Source: Ancylostoma caninum
Lineage: Eukaryota; Nematoda; Chromadorea; Rhabditida; Ancylostomatidae
Direction of reading: 5' to 3'
DNA length: 64,000 bases
Assembly: GCA_037903475.1 (NCBI GenBank)
Contig: JBAJFG010000211.1
Location: forward strand, 124,001-188,000
How positions within the stretch are numbered: position 1 is the stretch's first letter; every line of letters begins with the position of its first letter. The translations under genes were made by a program, and so were the position numbers. The notes under the pieces are model-generated. The model was not told the origin of the DNA, searched no databases, and worked only from the letters and a program-made list of their open reading frames with translations. Positions 1-13,699 of this stretch are shown here, in pieces.

Positions 1-3000
1 TAGTAAGTTTTCGACGTGGCGTGAATTGGCTGATGTATGAACGCCACTGGGCCGGCTGCACACACGCCACAATCCCCGCGGCCGCCCCGTTCCGGATGTC
101 ATTTTCCATTCTAGAAGTAGCCGCTTTCCGGCACCGCTCTCTCCACGAAACCGAGAAAATTGTTATTACTCGTCGAAAAAACTGTTTTCCTATTCGTTGC
201 ACGCTAAGGCATCTATAATTCAGTACTTGAGTTCGTCAGTCGTCTTTTTCGCATTGTTCCAGGCTTTTCTGTTGTCAGTTCTCCGGCATTGTAAATGTGT
301 TGTTCGAGCTTAAAGGCGGGAAAGGTGTTTTTGCTGGGCTTCGTCTATTGAGAAGGGTTCTGTAGAATGAGTTATGTACATAATTCTTACATTGGATGTC
401 AGACAGCCATCATTTCGCTGCTTCGGAGCCCAAAAAGTCCGCGGGCAGCTTTGAAATGCTACTGGTGTCGACAGCATCAGCAGCTAATAGAGCTGTAGCG
501 AATTCCCGAGATATCTTGTACTATCCGGAAAGGCTCTTAGTGCGATAAACCTCCCTACGATTGTAGTTTTTACCTGCACCTTATTACATTTCTATGCTAT
601 TTTTGCCTTTTCATAGATAGTAGTAATCGCTAACAAAGATTTCATGAGTTATGTACATACGTGATTTAGTGATCTTACTAGATTCTCCATAGAAATCAAC
701 CCTTACCCAAATTTCAGCTTTATGAGCTTGTTTAGCATGGTTTCCTACTCCATAACGATAAAACCACCACTTTAACCAAGATTCCCGCTTATTCTCGGTA
801 GTGAAACCGAATCCAGACATTTTCAAATGTCCTTAGATTCTCCTCAACTTTCCATTTGGCCGTACGCTAGTGTACTTGAACTTTCTTTGCCTTTCTGCGA
901 AAAATGGGGAATCTCATTACATTCCTAGCACAGCGTTCCAGAAATGCTATTCCTAATTAGTCTGAGTGAATTTGTAGGAGAAACAGTTCACTTTACTTGT
1001 GCGATTCGTACTAGTGACTGGTATAATACAATGATGCCAGCATATGGTGCCAGGTCACCCAGAGAATGTTTGAATTCGTTTTCTCACTGCAGAGTAGTTT
1101 TTTGAATATCAAAGATTTGCGTCTTCTTCCTTGTCTCGTTTCCAGGAATTTTGGTGTGTTTATGTCACTTCCACAATGTTTTCGGGACTCTTTATTCTCT
1201 GAATAACCGGGCTCGCTGAATAAATTTCTTCGGAAGTGAGGGAGCACGCCTACGTGAAGTGAGCTTCCCCTCGACGTCTGAATGCTTCATAACTTGGAAG
1301 CAACATTTGCTCGACTCTTAATTGAAAGGTCCTTTTTTGGATAGCTTTACGGGTTCGTAGTTTTTGCTCTTTGTCTGTACAGCACATCCTTGAAAATTCG
1401 CTACCTTGAAACCTACGCCGTTAGAAATGCTTTTTTCTTTATGTTGATCTTGTGTGAGGCTTTTTTTTCGAATTCAAGAAAAGCAGGAAAGTACACTGAG
1501 GTTTTTTTTCTCACAACAATCATTTTTTTATTCCCAAAGTATGATCTGTTCAGTTTTTTGCAAACCCATACTTCAGCTCTTGCTACACAATTCACTGGGA
1601 CTAGTCCTTCAGGAACTGTTTTTAGCTCTGTGAATTCACTCTATCCAAATCCGTACATCTTCCAATGAACTCACCTGTCACTGAGCTCTTTTTTTTTGCA
1701 AAGCCGACTTCGTAGTTCTGGTGTTCAAGGGGCTCTACGAATATTGCGGATTTTTGTGTCGAAATTCCAGGAGTTTTCTACGAAATCTAGAATACTTTTC
1801 GTCGAGAACTTACTGAACTTGCATTTAGCCTTCCCATTCGTGACCAATGCGCAGTTTCTGTTCCAGGGTACACTGCAGAGCTTGTTCATTCCGCTTCAAC
1901 GCATGCCAATTTACTTCCCATGTCACTTGCAGCTCTTCAATTTTGTGTCAACTTACTCTAAAAACAATTTTTCATTACGTCTCTTTGACTCAAGAAAAAG
2001 ATTGAAGTAGGCTATAGTTTTTGATGAAATATGCACATAGATAGAAAGTGCAGAGACACTGCTCGATCATTTTTCACCTCGAATATCGTGGAACCGGTGA
2101 GGAGTGTATCGGTGTGAGAGTGCAGAAGGCAGTCGGGATGAAATAATTATTCCTAGCCGAAACCGAAAAAGTAATCCATTTAGCGTGAGCGGCTTCGTTT
2201 CCTCGTGCGATTCGGTGAGAAGAGCTTCCCGCGAAGGCCTAGGTGTCTTCTTGAAGTTTATAGTTATTACCTAGAGTTTTTCTGAAGATGTCTCGCTTTT
2301 TTGGTGAAAAAATATTGCTCCACAACCTGCTTCTCAATATACGAGTGTTTACCATAAGGCTCTAATCCGTGCAATGCTCTGGAGTGATCCAAATACGGAT
2401 GAAGTATGCCTTCCTCTCTCTCCAGTAAGTACACATCGGCTTATACATATATTGGCACCATATAACGTATACCGGCCATAAACATATACTACTCTTGAAA
2501 CAATCTTCCACATTTCAAAAGCAACTATTCCATGTAAAATGTTCCATATTTCATGGAAATCCGTATTCAGAATATCTAGTTCACTTTAAAACGGCACATT
2601 CAGCTAAAATTATGACAGAGTAGCAAAAAAAAAAACAGAAGCGCCAGACCACGATGGAAATTTTAGATACTTCATGGTAAAATCTTTCTGCGTCATGGGT
2701 ACAAAGTGTTTACACATAGACTGGTTTGTATACCAATATGCCAAGTACCTCTCCACTAGAGGTTTTCCAGGTGTTGAACCTTCTTTTGTTTTGAATTGAC
2801 GTCATTTTCATTAGAATATGCCTTTGCGAGAGCGCGCGTGATCCATCAAATATTCATTAATGCCCAGAGAATATTTCAAAAATCATTCCGATGTAAAATT
2901 TAGAATCGTTCCAAACACTCAACGCATTGATAATAATATAAAATACGTAGATATGGTGGAGTAACTAGAAAAGTAGAAGAAAAATATACATGACACAAGC

Positions 3001-3990
3001 GAGTAGAGGTCCGGTCACCAGTCATTTTCTAAAATTTCGTTAAACAGTCCAATAAAGTAACTGGCTTTGATGGCCCAGGTCACACCAAAAGGATGAAATC
3101 CAGAAATTATATAACTCTCGCTAATATTTGGAATAGTACATTCGGTACGCGAGGTTGCGTTATTTTCGTTCCATCCCTATAAATTTGTTGAAATACAGTG
3201 TATAGAAAACACAAATAGATCTCGGAAACTGTGACTATCCGCTCAACCTATCTATAAACAATTTGACCGGAAAGTTTATGTTAAATTGGGAAATTTGAGT
3301 GCTTCTTTCTCCGAGGGAATCTATCGTGAACGTTCCGAGATGCAAGGGTCCGCGATGCAAGGATGATTAACTGCGATTACATCCTCAACAAGCTAGGGCT
3401 TGGTCATACCACCGTTGTACGTGTTTCCCTGGAATCATGTCACAACTGCGTCAAATTTACATACGTACATATATTTGCGTATTTCCTCTTCATTTCCTCC
3501 ATTAAATTGCGTTTTTGCCCGCATGGTCTATGACTCGCATGAATAGCGTCTATGGGAAAATTCAATATTCGCGCAACGAGCAATCATTTTCGCCACTCAA
3601 ATGCGCCTTAAAATGCATGGCTTGCCGAGTGTTCATTTTCCTCACGTTTAATTTAATAGCTTTCAGGAAGCTCCCTGTCTTTCTATGTGATTGCTGGGGT
3701 TACGGCTTTCCACACTTGGAGAAAGTTTACAATAATTGGCAATTTTTCCAATTTTTCGACAGAATAATGTGCTCACAGGACGTGAGCGAGTACATAAGCC
3801 CGTTGCTCTGCATGACCTTTGTCCTTAACAGGCTTTGTTCGCAAAATCAACTTTCCGTCTCACCATAATTTGCCTAAGTATGGGTGTAATAAAAGTTTAC
3901 TGTACCACTTACTTGTTTTGTGCGTGAGTATTTGACAATATGGTAACTCATGTTGTCCTGAAGCTTATTTATTTGAAGGCGTAGGCGTGT
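1..3990. other. No gene recognised; intergenic or intronic DNA
   Basis: I see no convincing coding exon, RNA gene or transposon here on either strand. The open frames are short, of low complexity and lack paired splice sites with a plausible protein. Pyrimidine runs and TTTTTT tracts are frequent between 1,380 and 1,700. Confidence 0.5.
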
Positions 3991-3995
3991 ACTCA

Positions 3996-4096
3996 GACAA
4001 TCTTCCGGAAGGACCGCAGGTCATCTGTCGGTTCTTCCGGTTTTCTGCTGCGGTCCTTCCGAATAGCTGCTGCGGTCCTTCCGACAATTTGTCCGA
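3996..4096. repeat. Small inverted/direct repeat cluster around GGTCCTTCC
   Basis: The word GGAAGGACCGCAG at about 4,006-4,018 faces two copies of CTGCGGTCCTTCCGA (4,047-4,061 and 4,070-4,084), so the first copy can pair with either of the later two to form a hairpin. The two later copies are direct repeats about 23 bp apart. No flanking target duplication or coding link was seen. Confidence 0.6.
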
Positions 4097-4140
4097 GTAG
4101 GTGTAAGTGTAGGTGTGATTGCTTCATTTGCTTACTCACA

Positions 4141-4169
4141 CATTCATTCATTCATTCATTCATTCATTC
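4141..4169. repeat. (CATT)n microsatellite
   Basis: Seven uninterrupted CATT units. It is a simple repeat with no sign of function. Confidence 0.9.
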
Positions 4170-5600
4170 TTTTGCCTATTCTCAGAGGTGTTCTGAATTC
4201 ACAGCAAAGGTCAAAGTTCTGCTTTTTCCTTAATAGAAAGAGAATTTACCGGTTTGAGCACAATTCTCTTCCCATAGTTAGATCTTTTTCTACATAGGCC
4301 TTCTACACTGGGATCGTGATTTTCATCTTTTATTTGAGAAGTCTTCTCAATCCTATCATTTTTTATTATTTTGGAATGTGCCATTTGTTTGAGTTCCCTC
4401 ACATTCTTTCTTTTTCATATGTGTACATAGCAGGTAATGCTACAGCATACTCTTTAAGTATGTCGTTGAGCTCATCAAGTGTCACTCGCTGATGGAAGTT
4501 CAGCAGTAGGTTAAAGAAGCTTTAGGAGAGCAACTCACGGTGTCATGGTCTGAACAAGACCAGTCATCACCATTATTTCTTCGTTTCAGTTGTGGAATAA
4601 CACTTAAATACTAGCTGTAAGTAGAACAAAAACTATTGAAATTGCTTTTAGAAGGTTGTTTCCTTTCTGCAGGAATGCCAATACATAGTTTCTGTTCTAT
4701 TCGTATTCTTTCCGTGATGTGCCTGTTTCGTGTCTCCGAAATTGAATCCACGTTTTCGTCACTGCAGTTTTGCAGGAAATCACACCAAAGTGCAAAGTTT
4801 TCGTTTTCTGGCCTACATTCGGTAGGAGATTAACCCTAGAAACTTCTGGTTGCACATCAGATCCGGACCATTATGGAAAAAAATCATGTCCCCTTGGATT
4901 CTTCTCACAACGTTCAGTCAATCCCAATAAACGTTATTCACTGCTTCAGGAACTACAGTTTGGAGCTATGGCCTCTAACATTCATTTAAATTCAGTAAAA
5001 AACCTGTAATTTTTCGAGGTTCGTGGACGAATTTCGAGCAATCCGTTCATAAAAAAGTTTTCATTCTCTGTCTCTTCATTGCTTGTTGATAAAGTGCTGG
5101 ATATGTATTTCTTTTGATATATACAGCACCTGCAATTGTTTCTGAGAATTTTGTTAGAATCGCCTGGGGCTGAATTGCCAATTCCAGATTGTCCTGAAAA
5201 TGTAAACGTAGTTAAACAGGGAAGCATAGTTGAGCATTTATTGAAATTGCCTTATAAGGTGCATCTATACAAGGGAACATGACTAATGTAGCAATACATA
5301 CCGTCGAATTCTAAGCAATATCGGTGGAGGCATTATAAAGGCGCCTGGCGCGGATGAATTCACTTCTTACCAGGGCGATATCATGACTTATAATAACGGG
5401 CTTAGTCTGTTTTCATGTCTGTCTGTATGTATCTATGTGTGTCAGACCGTTACGAAATTCTACAATTGGTCAATGATCGTGATAGTGAGATCATATAAAA
5501 GCCTAGGAATGGGTGTGGTATGGGTATGGTTGAATGGGATAGGGATGAGATCGAGGAGAAGGTTGGACAATGTGCAACGGGTCCGTCATTGAAGTCAATA
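4170..5600. other. No gene recognised
   Basis: I find nothing supported here. A candidate open frame at 4,636-4,833 overlaps another open frame and shows no domain. Confidence 0.45.
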
Positions 5601-5604
5601 CAGA

Positions 5605-5880
5605 AGGGTCCCGCCTTCACTCAAAAGTGGGGGAGACGGGTCCAACGCTGTGGTAAAGCCCCGCCGGCGCCCAAAGGTGGGGGAGACGGGTCCACCACTG
5701 TGGTAAGGGTGCGCCGGCGCCCAGAAGTGGGGGAGACGGGTCCACCACTGTGATAAGGGTGCGCCGGCGCCCAGAAGTGGGGGAGACGGGTCCACCACTG
5801 TGATAAGGGTGCGCCGGCGCGCAAAGTGGGGAAACGCATGACGGTCCAGCGTTGTGATAAGGGCGCCCGCGTCCAGAAAA
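5605..5880. repeat. 50-bp GC-rich minisatellite, about five copies
   Basis: The core GGGAGACGGG recurs at 5,631, 5,681, 5,731 and 5,781, exactly 50 bp apart, with the motif GCGCCGGCGCCCA between cores. The last unit (5,821-5,870) is degenerate and the first is partial. The open frames that cover it on both strands are by-products of a GC-rich periodic sequence: their predicted peptides repeat with the DNA unit and have no recognisable fold. A related word, GTGCGCCGGCACCCAG, occurs at the far end of the window (63,970). Confidence 0.85.
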
Positions 5881-5889
5881 GGAAGTTCG

Positions 5890-8800
5890 TCACGGCCTAG
5901 GTAAATTTCTTCATGAATGGTGCCCTGGCACCCGTTCCGGCAATTCCTTCTACCTATGTGACCTAGGTGCACGTTATTTCAATCGGTATTCCCCTCCTCA
6001 TTCCAGTCCATTTGTATCTGAATCGACCCCACCCTTCACTCTGTTTTTATACATGGGCAGACCCTTATCACTTGAGTTACCACAACAACCTGCTAAGATA
6101 GATTATTTCAAGAGAGCATTTTCACTGAATCGGCTACGTCCAATTAACAACGGCCACTAGGGCCAATCAAAAGAAATTACTTCTCCCACGTGGAGGAAGG
6201 CTACCGCTCACGCGATCGAGAGCTTTCCAAAAGTCGATGGACTTACTCGAGAGGATACGGGATCTACTAAATCTGTCCATCTTTTTTTCTGCATCGTATG
6301 TGGAGTATACGAGCGAAGCTAGCGGCCTTCTCCAGTATCCTCTTTCCCTCATTCCGATGAAGCTCTTGCTCGTGGTTGTTGTCCATCACAGAAGGCGCCC
6401 GATCTGACTTTGTCCGCAACTACGACTTCACCATTTTTAGGCTAACCGACCTATTTTTTGCACTTTTTTGATATCCATATGGTGTGGTTCCTTCCATTCC
6501 TATGTTTCCCCACTGCCATCCGCTAAAATATCCTTCCAGACGCATTCTGCAGGCAAAGTCCTAATTGCAGACAATGTCAGATCAGGCGCCATCTGTGAGC
6601 TAATGGACCATACTCACAAATATGTACATGGAATTGCCAATATTTTGTTGATGCATTTGGTGCTTGTGTAAGCTGGCACTTCGTTAGAATCTATGTTGAG
6701 AACGTCACATTGTTTTGGAGACCTATCTCACTGAATCTGCGAATGCATCTGACGCGAGCCGTTGCAGCTCAGATAAAGATGTACTTCGTTCCAAAAGCGA
6801 GAAAAGTTGAGTAACCGTGCGACTAACCCGCTTTTCTCTCATTCATCTCCAGTTCATCTTCATCTTCACACTTTACAGCGTTCTTTTTCTCTCTGCTGCC
6901 CTTCCAACTATCGTCCATGGTGAAACGCACTATAACGATCTCTTGTTTCTTAAAGATGATACATTCAGCCGCGTGAAGAAATTATTATAACTGCATTTTC
7001 ACCTTCGTTCATTTAACTAGCATGTTTATTTTTTATAATTACGTACTTATTTGTTCATGAAAACATGGATGAGCTATGCAATGACAGGTTGTTCTCACAG
7101 GGAAAACGTCCTTTCCAGTCGTGATAGTTCTGCTAATTGAAAGTTCTATGCCATTCTAATAACACATAGTAGGTGATAACGTTTTGATGACAAAATCAAG
7201 ACACTGAATCCCTCTCCGTTGTCAATTTCTCCACTTCTCGTGGGATCCCCGTAAACCACCTATTGAGATACCCACAAACCAAGAATTCTTTGGCAGCTTC
7301 TCCAATGTAGGGTGGAATTTACCAACGAAAACTCCAAGAAAGGAAGAAATCTGACGTCACATAATTACAGTAATAGGTTACTTCCTGACACTTTCCCTAG
7401 CATGATGATAAACAGCTTGTCACTCTCCTGCAAGAGTTTTCCTGGACCGCTCAAGAAAACACGGCAAGCATGCAGACATTGCGTCAGCCACGGGCCACTG
7501 TGTTTCCGGCCCATATCCTAATCGGCCCATTCAAAACACTCTTGTTCAGTCATGCATGGTATATCCTCGGCCGTGTTGCGCCTGAGGTAGGTTACTGGAC
7601 TTGGCTTGACTTTTTTGTTGACACTGTTCGGCGTGTCAGTCACTTTTCTCGGCAGCTACTTAATTAGTTCGATATGACTTTTTTCTGTCCTTTAACCCCG
7701 CAAATATCCTAAAATGAGAATTTAGTTACTTTAATTCACTTCCTTATTTCACTCCCGCCCCCTTTTCCCATTTTTTCATTCTTTTGTATTATTTTTCTCT
7801 TCTTCGACATACATTCTCTTTTCTTCGATGAGCCTCGGGTGGGTGTTGGGGGGGGGGGAGGCTAATAAATGTGATTCGTTTGAAGTAAGAGACGAGACGA
7901 ATCACATTTCCCTCTTTTGTACTTATTCCTTTTTGTTTTAGTCCTTTTGTATTTTTGTATTTCGGATGAAATCAAAAAAGAAGTGGCCTCGAGCCTCAAC
8001 CTATACATGTACGGATAGAAACCTAGGATCAAAACAATGTTAACAGCGAAAACAAACCATACATACATGCTAATTATTCGCAGAAAATAATATTATCATG
8101 TCACTTGAAAAAGCAATGATGATTAAGCGTTCAGCTCTCACATTTTCAGTGTTAAGGAATAAAACTTGGTGATAAATTAACATCAGCAACGGGTTAATTA
8201 CCATTATTCGCCTGACCTGCTCTTTCCTTTTCAAAGGCAAATTTTCTTGCTTCGGCTTGGTGTTAGATGTGCTTGCTTTGCTGCTTCCATCCAGCTTGTT
8301 TTCGTTTTCCTCTTCATTTGCCAGCTATTCGAGAAAAAAAAAAGAACATAAGAGGCTAGTGGATAAGCAGAAAATGTAGAATTTCTATTTTGTAGAGGTG
8401 CTTGCGTCAAACTTCTGATCCCTTAACATTGTGATTTCGTTATTTATTTATTATTTGCTGAGTATAATGCCGAAGCACAATGTATCCCTGCAAACGAAGA
8501 GAACGACAGAAAAGTAGCAAATAGTGGTTTTCATCAGTGACCGTGAGTTGTCTATACCATTAAAAAAGCAATAAGGAGCAGTCGAGCATCTGTGATGATC
8601 TGAATAGGCTTCGTTCTGCGTTTCGCTTTTCTGACACTTTTCTAGAGAATTAGTAAAAAAGATCTTGGCTTGGATTCCGTAACATAAGCCTTTAATTTAA
8701 CATCATCCCATTTTCATTTCATCAATTCAATACTAATCCATCAAAGTCTTGGTGTTTTATGATATCCATGCTTCAGACGCTATCATCGTCAGAGTGTAAA

Positions 8801-10890
8801 CAAAATTTCAAAGAATCTTTTCTGGCACGCTATAAAAACATAATGAATGTCTAGTCATATTTTCATCACCGGGCTCTAGCATAATTCCCCTTTTTTTGCC
8901 TTCAGGTGCCATTGGATTGGCCCTGACGGGTTAAACTGCTACGGGAAAAGAAATCACTGCGAGGCATCGCTTTTCGCGCTAGTTTTCGAGTGTTTTCTGC
9001 ACTCTATCCATTGCACAAAGCGCACACATCCGGACCATGACATCCGGATCGTGACATTCGGACCAACTTATTTTTTGAAGTTACCCCATACTTCCTCTGA
9101 TCCGTATTCCTAACATATTTTCGTCGCAGCCTTGCTATGCCTACCATTTTCCCAAAGTTTCATCAGCAAGACGGTAGTGTATCCATGTTTACTGCGTACG
9201 TCATGAGCTTATTCGTAATGAGCGTGTTACTCTCCCATATGCATTCCTGATGCTCAGACGTAGTCGTTATGCCTAATATTATGCGTAATACAGCCCCCAA
9301 TATGCAGCTATCCTTCTTCAACGGGGTTAAGAAGTTTCGGGGTAGAACTTCACGTCATAGGACATTCTGGAGTGTTTAGACGCCTCAGAAGTTTTTAGGG
9401 ATAGAGTTTTATTTACAGTTTATATTATTTTTTCCGTTAATATCTGTCCCTGTTAGTGACAATAACATCCGCATGAACGTTGCTAACATCAAATTACTTC
9501 AATTTTCGGAGATCGTGAAGAAAAATCGCTCGTCTTTCACGATTTTCGTTCTGTGCATTATATCTTCTGCAAACTGTCATCCCATATGTATTATAATTCC
9601 AATGAATTCTTATTTGCATCAATATTTGGGATAGGTTCCTGTCCTCGTTTCAAGGGAGAACTATATGTTCCTCAGGTCTAATTATCCTTGCAGGCCCTGT
9701 ATTCAAAACATGGGAGGTCTAGGACAATGAAAAAGGCAGAATAATGAGCGAACGAGGAAATATTCACAGACATTGTTGCTCCCCTATTCCGAGAAACAAA
9801 AGCTCTTTTGATGCCGTGTGCAGCGGAATGCAAAATTCGTCAACGAGTTCCCTGGAGGTTCGGGTTTTTGCATTCTACCCCAAGTTGAACGTCCGCGAAT
9901 GCTTTTCATCGCAGCCACTGTGCTCATCCATTATATAGCAGCAGAAACTCATCGTGGCTTTGCGGGCTTTGCATGGAAAAGCAGAAATAGAGGAAGCTAC
10001 AGTGACTCTGACGCACATCCTAGGAGCAGCTGGATTGCGAAGAATTGGTCCTGCTTTTGGTCTGCTCGATTATTTCAGTTGATGGACTAAGCAGACTTCA
10101 AATCCTACCGATGCGTAGAATGGTTTTGCTGCTTCCAAGGTTACTCCTCCTCCCAGACGCTGTGTATAAAAATTTCTAAAAGCCTAGTTTTTCTTCACGC
10201 TGAGATCGGATATTTAATGTACCGCATGGGGTTTTGAGAATATGGCTGAGATCCTCTGTTTAACTAATTTGATTTATTTAAATCCTCGTGCTTTTTCCTT
10301 GGCCTTATTTAGATTAAGTGAAACTAAATTTTGGACTATGATGGTTTTATTACATTCGTAATCTTATATAGCATATCATACACATCTCCAACTCTTTACT
10401 AGTTAGTTCTAGGGGTTTTTTCCCACATGATTGTTATTGCGGGGCTTTTTTTTTTTGCAGCACCTTTGAAGATCTCCTCCCAACGCCTGCGGGAAAATGC
10501 TTCCTTGGCTTAATTTTCCCCTTGAACGCCATTTTTTTCCTTCTGTTTTCCTTCACCGGTCTTCAGCTGTGGAATGTTTCTTGCAGTTGATGTGAAAATG
10601 AAGTGGCTGCACGGAAGCATTGCCTGCTACCCCTAAAATATAGCAATTTCAGCAATAAGTAGTTGAAATTGCTGCAAATTACTTTATACACAATGTATGC
10701 ACAAGTAACAGAATGTATTTATAATTCATACTCAATTTAATATAATGTACAACACGTGGTGAAACCCAGGGTTTTTTCTATAGCTATGCACTCTCAGTAT
10801 CCAGTTCTCTTTTGTGTCAAGGGCAAGTCATAAAACAGAGTCATGGACTCCTTTCATTGTGATTGGCTGCTCTCACATTCTCTGTGGAAA
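5890..10890. other. No gene recognised; 5 kb without supported features
   Basis: Both strands carry only short open frames. A G9-run lies at 7,850 and T-rich tracts are scattered. A weak signal-peptide-like frame begins at 9,899 but has no supporting exon structure. Exons of a gene with long introns could be missed here. Confidence 0.4.
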
Positions 10891-10892
10891 GG

Positions 10893-11213
10893 CTATATAT
10901 AGTCAGAATATAACCATTCATCATTTGAGAGCTTCCCATTCCGGAGCTCCTGAACCGGCACTTCTTGAAGCATAATGGGGACTGGGTAGGGCCTTCCGTT
11001 CTGGAATGACCTTTTCCGAAAATCGTCAAGCTTTTTGCACCCCGCTTCAACCATTATTTGCCCATCATTCAAATGGTGGGCACCACTATGAAAATGGCCA
11101 TCAGAAATTATGAAAAGTGCACAGTGCAAACTGATGGAGATTCCACAAGTACGTACTGGACGCTTGCCAGGAAAGGCTGGACTTTCAAGGAGACCAGCGT
11201 GGACTTCTGACAT
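10893..11213 (-). CDS. Unassigned 106-residue open frame
   Basis: I do not recognise this protein. It opens with ATG at 11,213 and runs 106 codons to a stop at 10,893. Composition is balanced, with three Cys, several His in the middle (a stretch reading HFHSGAHHLNDG near residue 60) and a charged second half rich in K, R and Q. There is no signal peptide or membrane segment. Unlike most frames nearby it is not low-complexity, which is the only reason to list it. It may be a real exon, a fragment of an old transposon protein, or chance. No poly(A) signal was seen close downstream, and no neighbouring exon was tied to it. Confidence 0.22.
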   Translation of the reverse strand: MSEVHAGLLESPAFPGKRPVRTCGISISLHCALFIISDGHFHSGAHHLNDGQIMVEAGCKKLDDFRKRSFQNGRPYPVPIMLQEVPVQELRNGKLSNDEWLYSDYI

Positions 11214-12795
11214 CCGATTTATTACTCATTAGCGTGAACGGTCTGCAACCAGGAAGATGACCGAGGGCAATCTGGGTTTGTTCATGTGTGCCTTTGTGGC
11301 TGCTTCAAGGGAAGCAGCTATACCAAAACACTTCCTGTTTATCCTCCGGCTACGTTTCCGACGCTTCCCTAAAGATATAATTGCTTTTGCTTTGCTTAGG
11401 GTGACTGCTATTGTTTTCGAATTTCCGCATTATGCTGTTGTTTTACACTTCTGAAGAATGCTAAACTCATGTCTATTACTATTTCGCGGAAGTTAATCGC
11501 TATAAGTTGAGTTATAGTCCGTTTCAGACGAAACAAAAGTTGTGTTTTTGTGCGCATTCCGTGCCTTTCTCACCGCCCTCTGCAATTGCTGCACACTTTT
11601 GCATATCCTTTTTCTCTCTGTACCTCCGCAGATGAACTGATCATGTAAGCGAGGATTTTAAGCAAAAGCGAGCTACTTTTGTTAGATATCTCTACGAATA
11701 ATACTGTTTTGCAAACAACGTCAGCAACCCTGCGCATGAACACTTGAATGTATGGGCAAGGGGAGTAGAAGTTGGGAATGGCACTGTCTAGCCTCCCCCC
11801 CCCCTTCTCCCGCTAATGGTTCGCAACGAATGGAGCCGGTTTCGTATTCCTAATCCTCTATCCGTGGAATTCACATGACGGGAAGGCTGCAATTTTTGCG
11901 GAAATGTTCATGAGCAGGGGCATAAGTTTGCGGATCCAGATAGCGACAAGAATTTGCTCTCGTCGGACTTTACCATGGCAGAAGAACTCTATCTGTTTTG
12001 ATTCGTTTTGCACAATTTTTGCAAAATTAGTTAACCAGCTATTTTTGGGTAAATTTGCCAAGCACCCCTTCGGAAAAGAGATCTCAGAATCCACATTTGA
12101 ACTAGTTCTCCAAATCGCAGCTTGCATGGTTTTGGCATTGATGGAAACGACAATTGATGGAAACTTGGACGAGTTGTCCTGTCCAGTTGCTATTCCTCCG
12201 TGAACTGAATACTGCTAATTATCACCGCACTTCTCTTGCCTAGTCGCTTATTTGGCTAATGAGAAACGAGAACATGCCCACAATTTCGTGTCGAGCCCCT
12301 TACTCGAGGAATCAATTACTCGTAGTCTTCATTTGAAGCTATTTTTACATGCTCATTTTGAGTCAGGTCTCTTCCAGAGAAGGAATCGTCCTACTCCTCT
12401 CCTCTGTACTAGGTCCGTTTGCGCCCTTGTTCCATTTTAAGCTGAAGATACGTAATCATTCGATTTCTATGTATATACATGAAGAGAAAGTGCCATATGA
12501 TGGAGACAATTGAATATCCAAGTTCATAAAGAAGTGTGTCAAGTTGACTGTGACGTCTATGAGCTCTCTACATGACATTCTTATCGTATTTCCTCCGCAT
12601 TCGACGTCTAGCACAAGCAATAGGGGGGGGGCTCTGTAGCACTACTAAAGATCCAGATGATATTTTGATATTTCAGTGATACAAAGTGTGGCTCCTCCAG
12701 TAGATCTGAAGTTCGACCGTCGTTGAATCTTGGCATAGTGAGTAGTGTAGTAATAAAAAAATTAGTTGAGCAATACACCAAGGTTGATATACACG
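11214..12795. other. No gene recognised
   Basis: Overlapping short open frames occur on both strands around 11,860-12,200; neither shows a family motif. A C9 run is at 11,796 and a G9 run at 12,624. Confidence 0.4.
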
Positions 12796-12799
12796 TTCC

Positions 12800-12850
12800 A
12801 TCGGCTAACCTTTCGGCGTTTCGTCAGCGTCGCCTTCTTCAAAGCCTGGA
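12800..12850 (-). mobile_element. Possible Penelope-like 3' tail remnant
   Basis: Read on the minus strand, this stretch has the words GAAGAAGGC and GACGAAACGCCGAAAGGTTAGCC. The same order (GAAGAAGGC, a GCCGAAA-like word, then a run toward an ATAAA tail) is seen at 62,090-62,170 and a related GCCGAAACGTTGGCC at 42,655-42,680. I read all three as decayed 3' ends of one retroelement type. Only the tail is left here. Confidence 0.35.
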
Positions 12851-12859
12851 AAGTCAAGA

Positions 12860-13605
12860 ACATATGCATTCTACCCCCTCAAAGCCTTATTACGCTACCA
12901 GATACGATTTGACAAAGAAAATACACCAGGAACAATCTCAAAAAAAAAAAAACAAAAGCCACAATTCTGTGACTCCTCTCTCCTCCTCCCAATGGGTTTT
13001 CAGCCGTGGTCGAAATGAATGTGATCTCATTCAACCATTCTGACCAAAAGTGAGAAGACTCATCTTTTCACAGCAGCCTTCAGACTTATGTTAGTATCTT
13101 TTCAGGATTCCTTGTTCCTAGGCTGTCGTATGCATATCTTATAACTTTTAAACACTTTCTTTCCAATTTCCAACCTTTGTTTGCATATGTCTCTCCGTCC
13201 GTCCGTCCATCAATCCATCCGTTTTTCCGTTCATACACGTGCCCGTCCGTACGTCTACTTCTATATCAGTGTCAGTTCACTTCTACCTACGAGTACATAG
13301 ACTAATTCCTTGCCTTCTCGGAAAAGCGACTGCATTTTCCATAGCCATTGGAATGTTAGCAGCGCTTGGCTAGACATTCATAGCAGCTGACACCATAAAG
13401 TAATCTGAGAACGATATTCTCTACACCTTTATTTATCCTAACATGGTCCTGGTTTTCATCTCTAACTATGCGTCCTTCGTCAATAAACCGACAACTATGC
13501 TAAGCGATTTTAAAATTATGATCCGACAGGGCAACTTTACAGTCTCTTGGTCACTATCACTTCCCTTGGTCACTGCTCGCTGTTTATTCTCGGCTTGGAT
13601 TCATC
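12860..13605. other. No gene; short simple repeats
   Basis: An A12 run occurs at 12,941 and a TCCG/TCCA-type degenerate tetranucleotide tract at 13,195-13,225. Nothing coding was supported. Confidence 0.45.
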
Positions 13606-13608
13606 GTT

Positions 13609-13695
13609 AAGATTACCCAGGGTAAACGCATTGACGCGTCTATTAACGATTGGTAAGTTCGTGCATTGTCAACACGTTTATCCTGAGTAATTTCA
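13609..13695. mobile_element. Small hairpin MITE, copy 1 of 3
   Basis: The ends AAGATTACCCAGGGTAAACG and CGTTTATCCTGAGTAATTTC are inverted repeats of each other, with TTAACGAT near the centre. Two other copies with the same ends and central word lie at 24,561-24,641 and 35,753-35,850. No coding capacity. The superfamily is undetermined; the copies are too diverged to read a target duplication. Confidence 0.7.
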
Positions 13696-13699
13696 ATGG

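Noticed and set aside
5520..5972. Overlapping open frames on both strands with repetitive GPPL/WTRLPHFWAP-type peptides
   Set aside because: They are translations of the 50-bp minisatellite.
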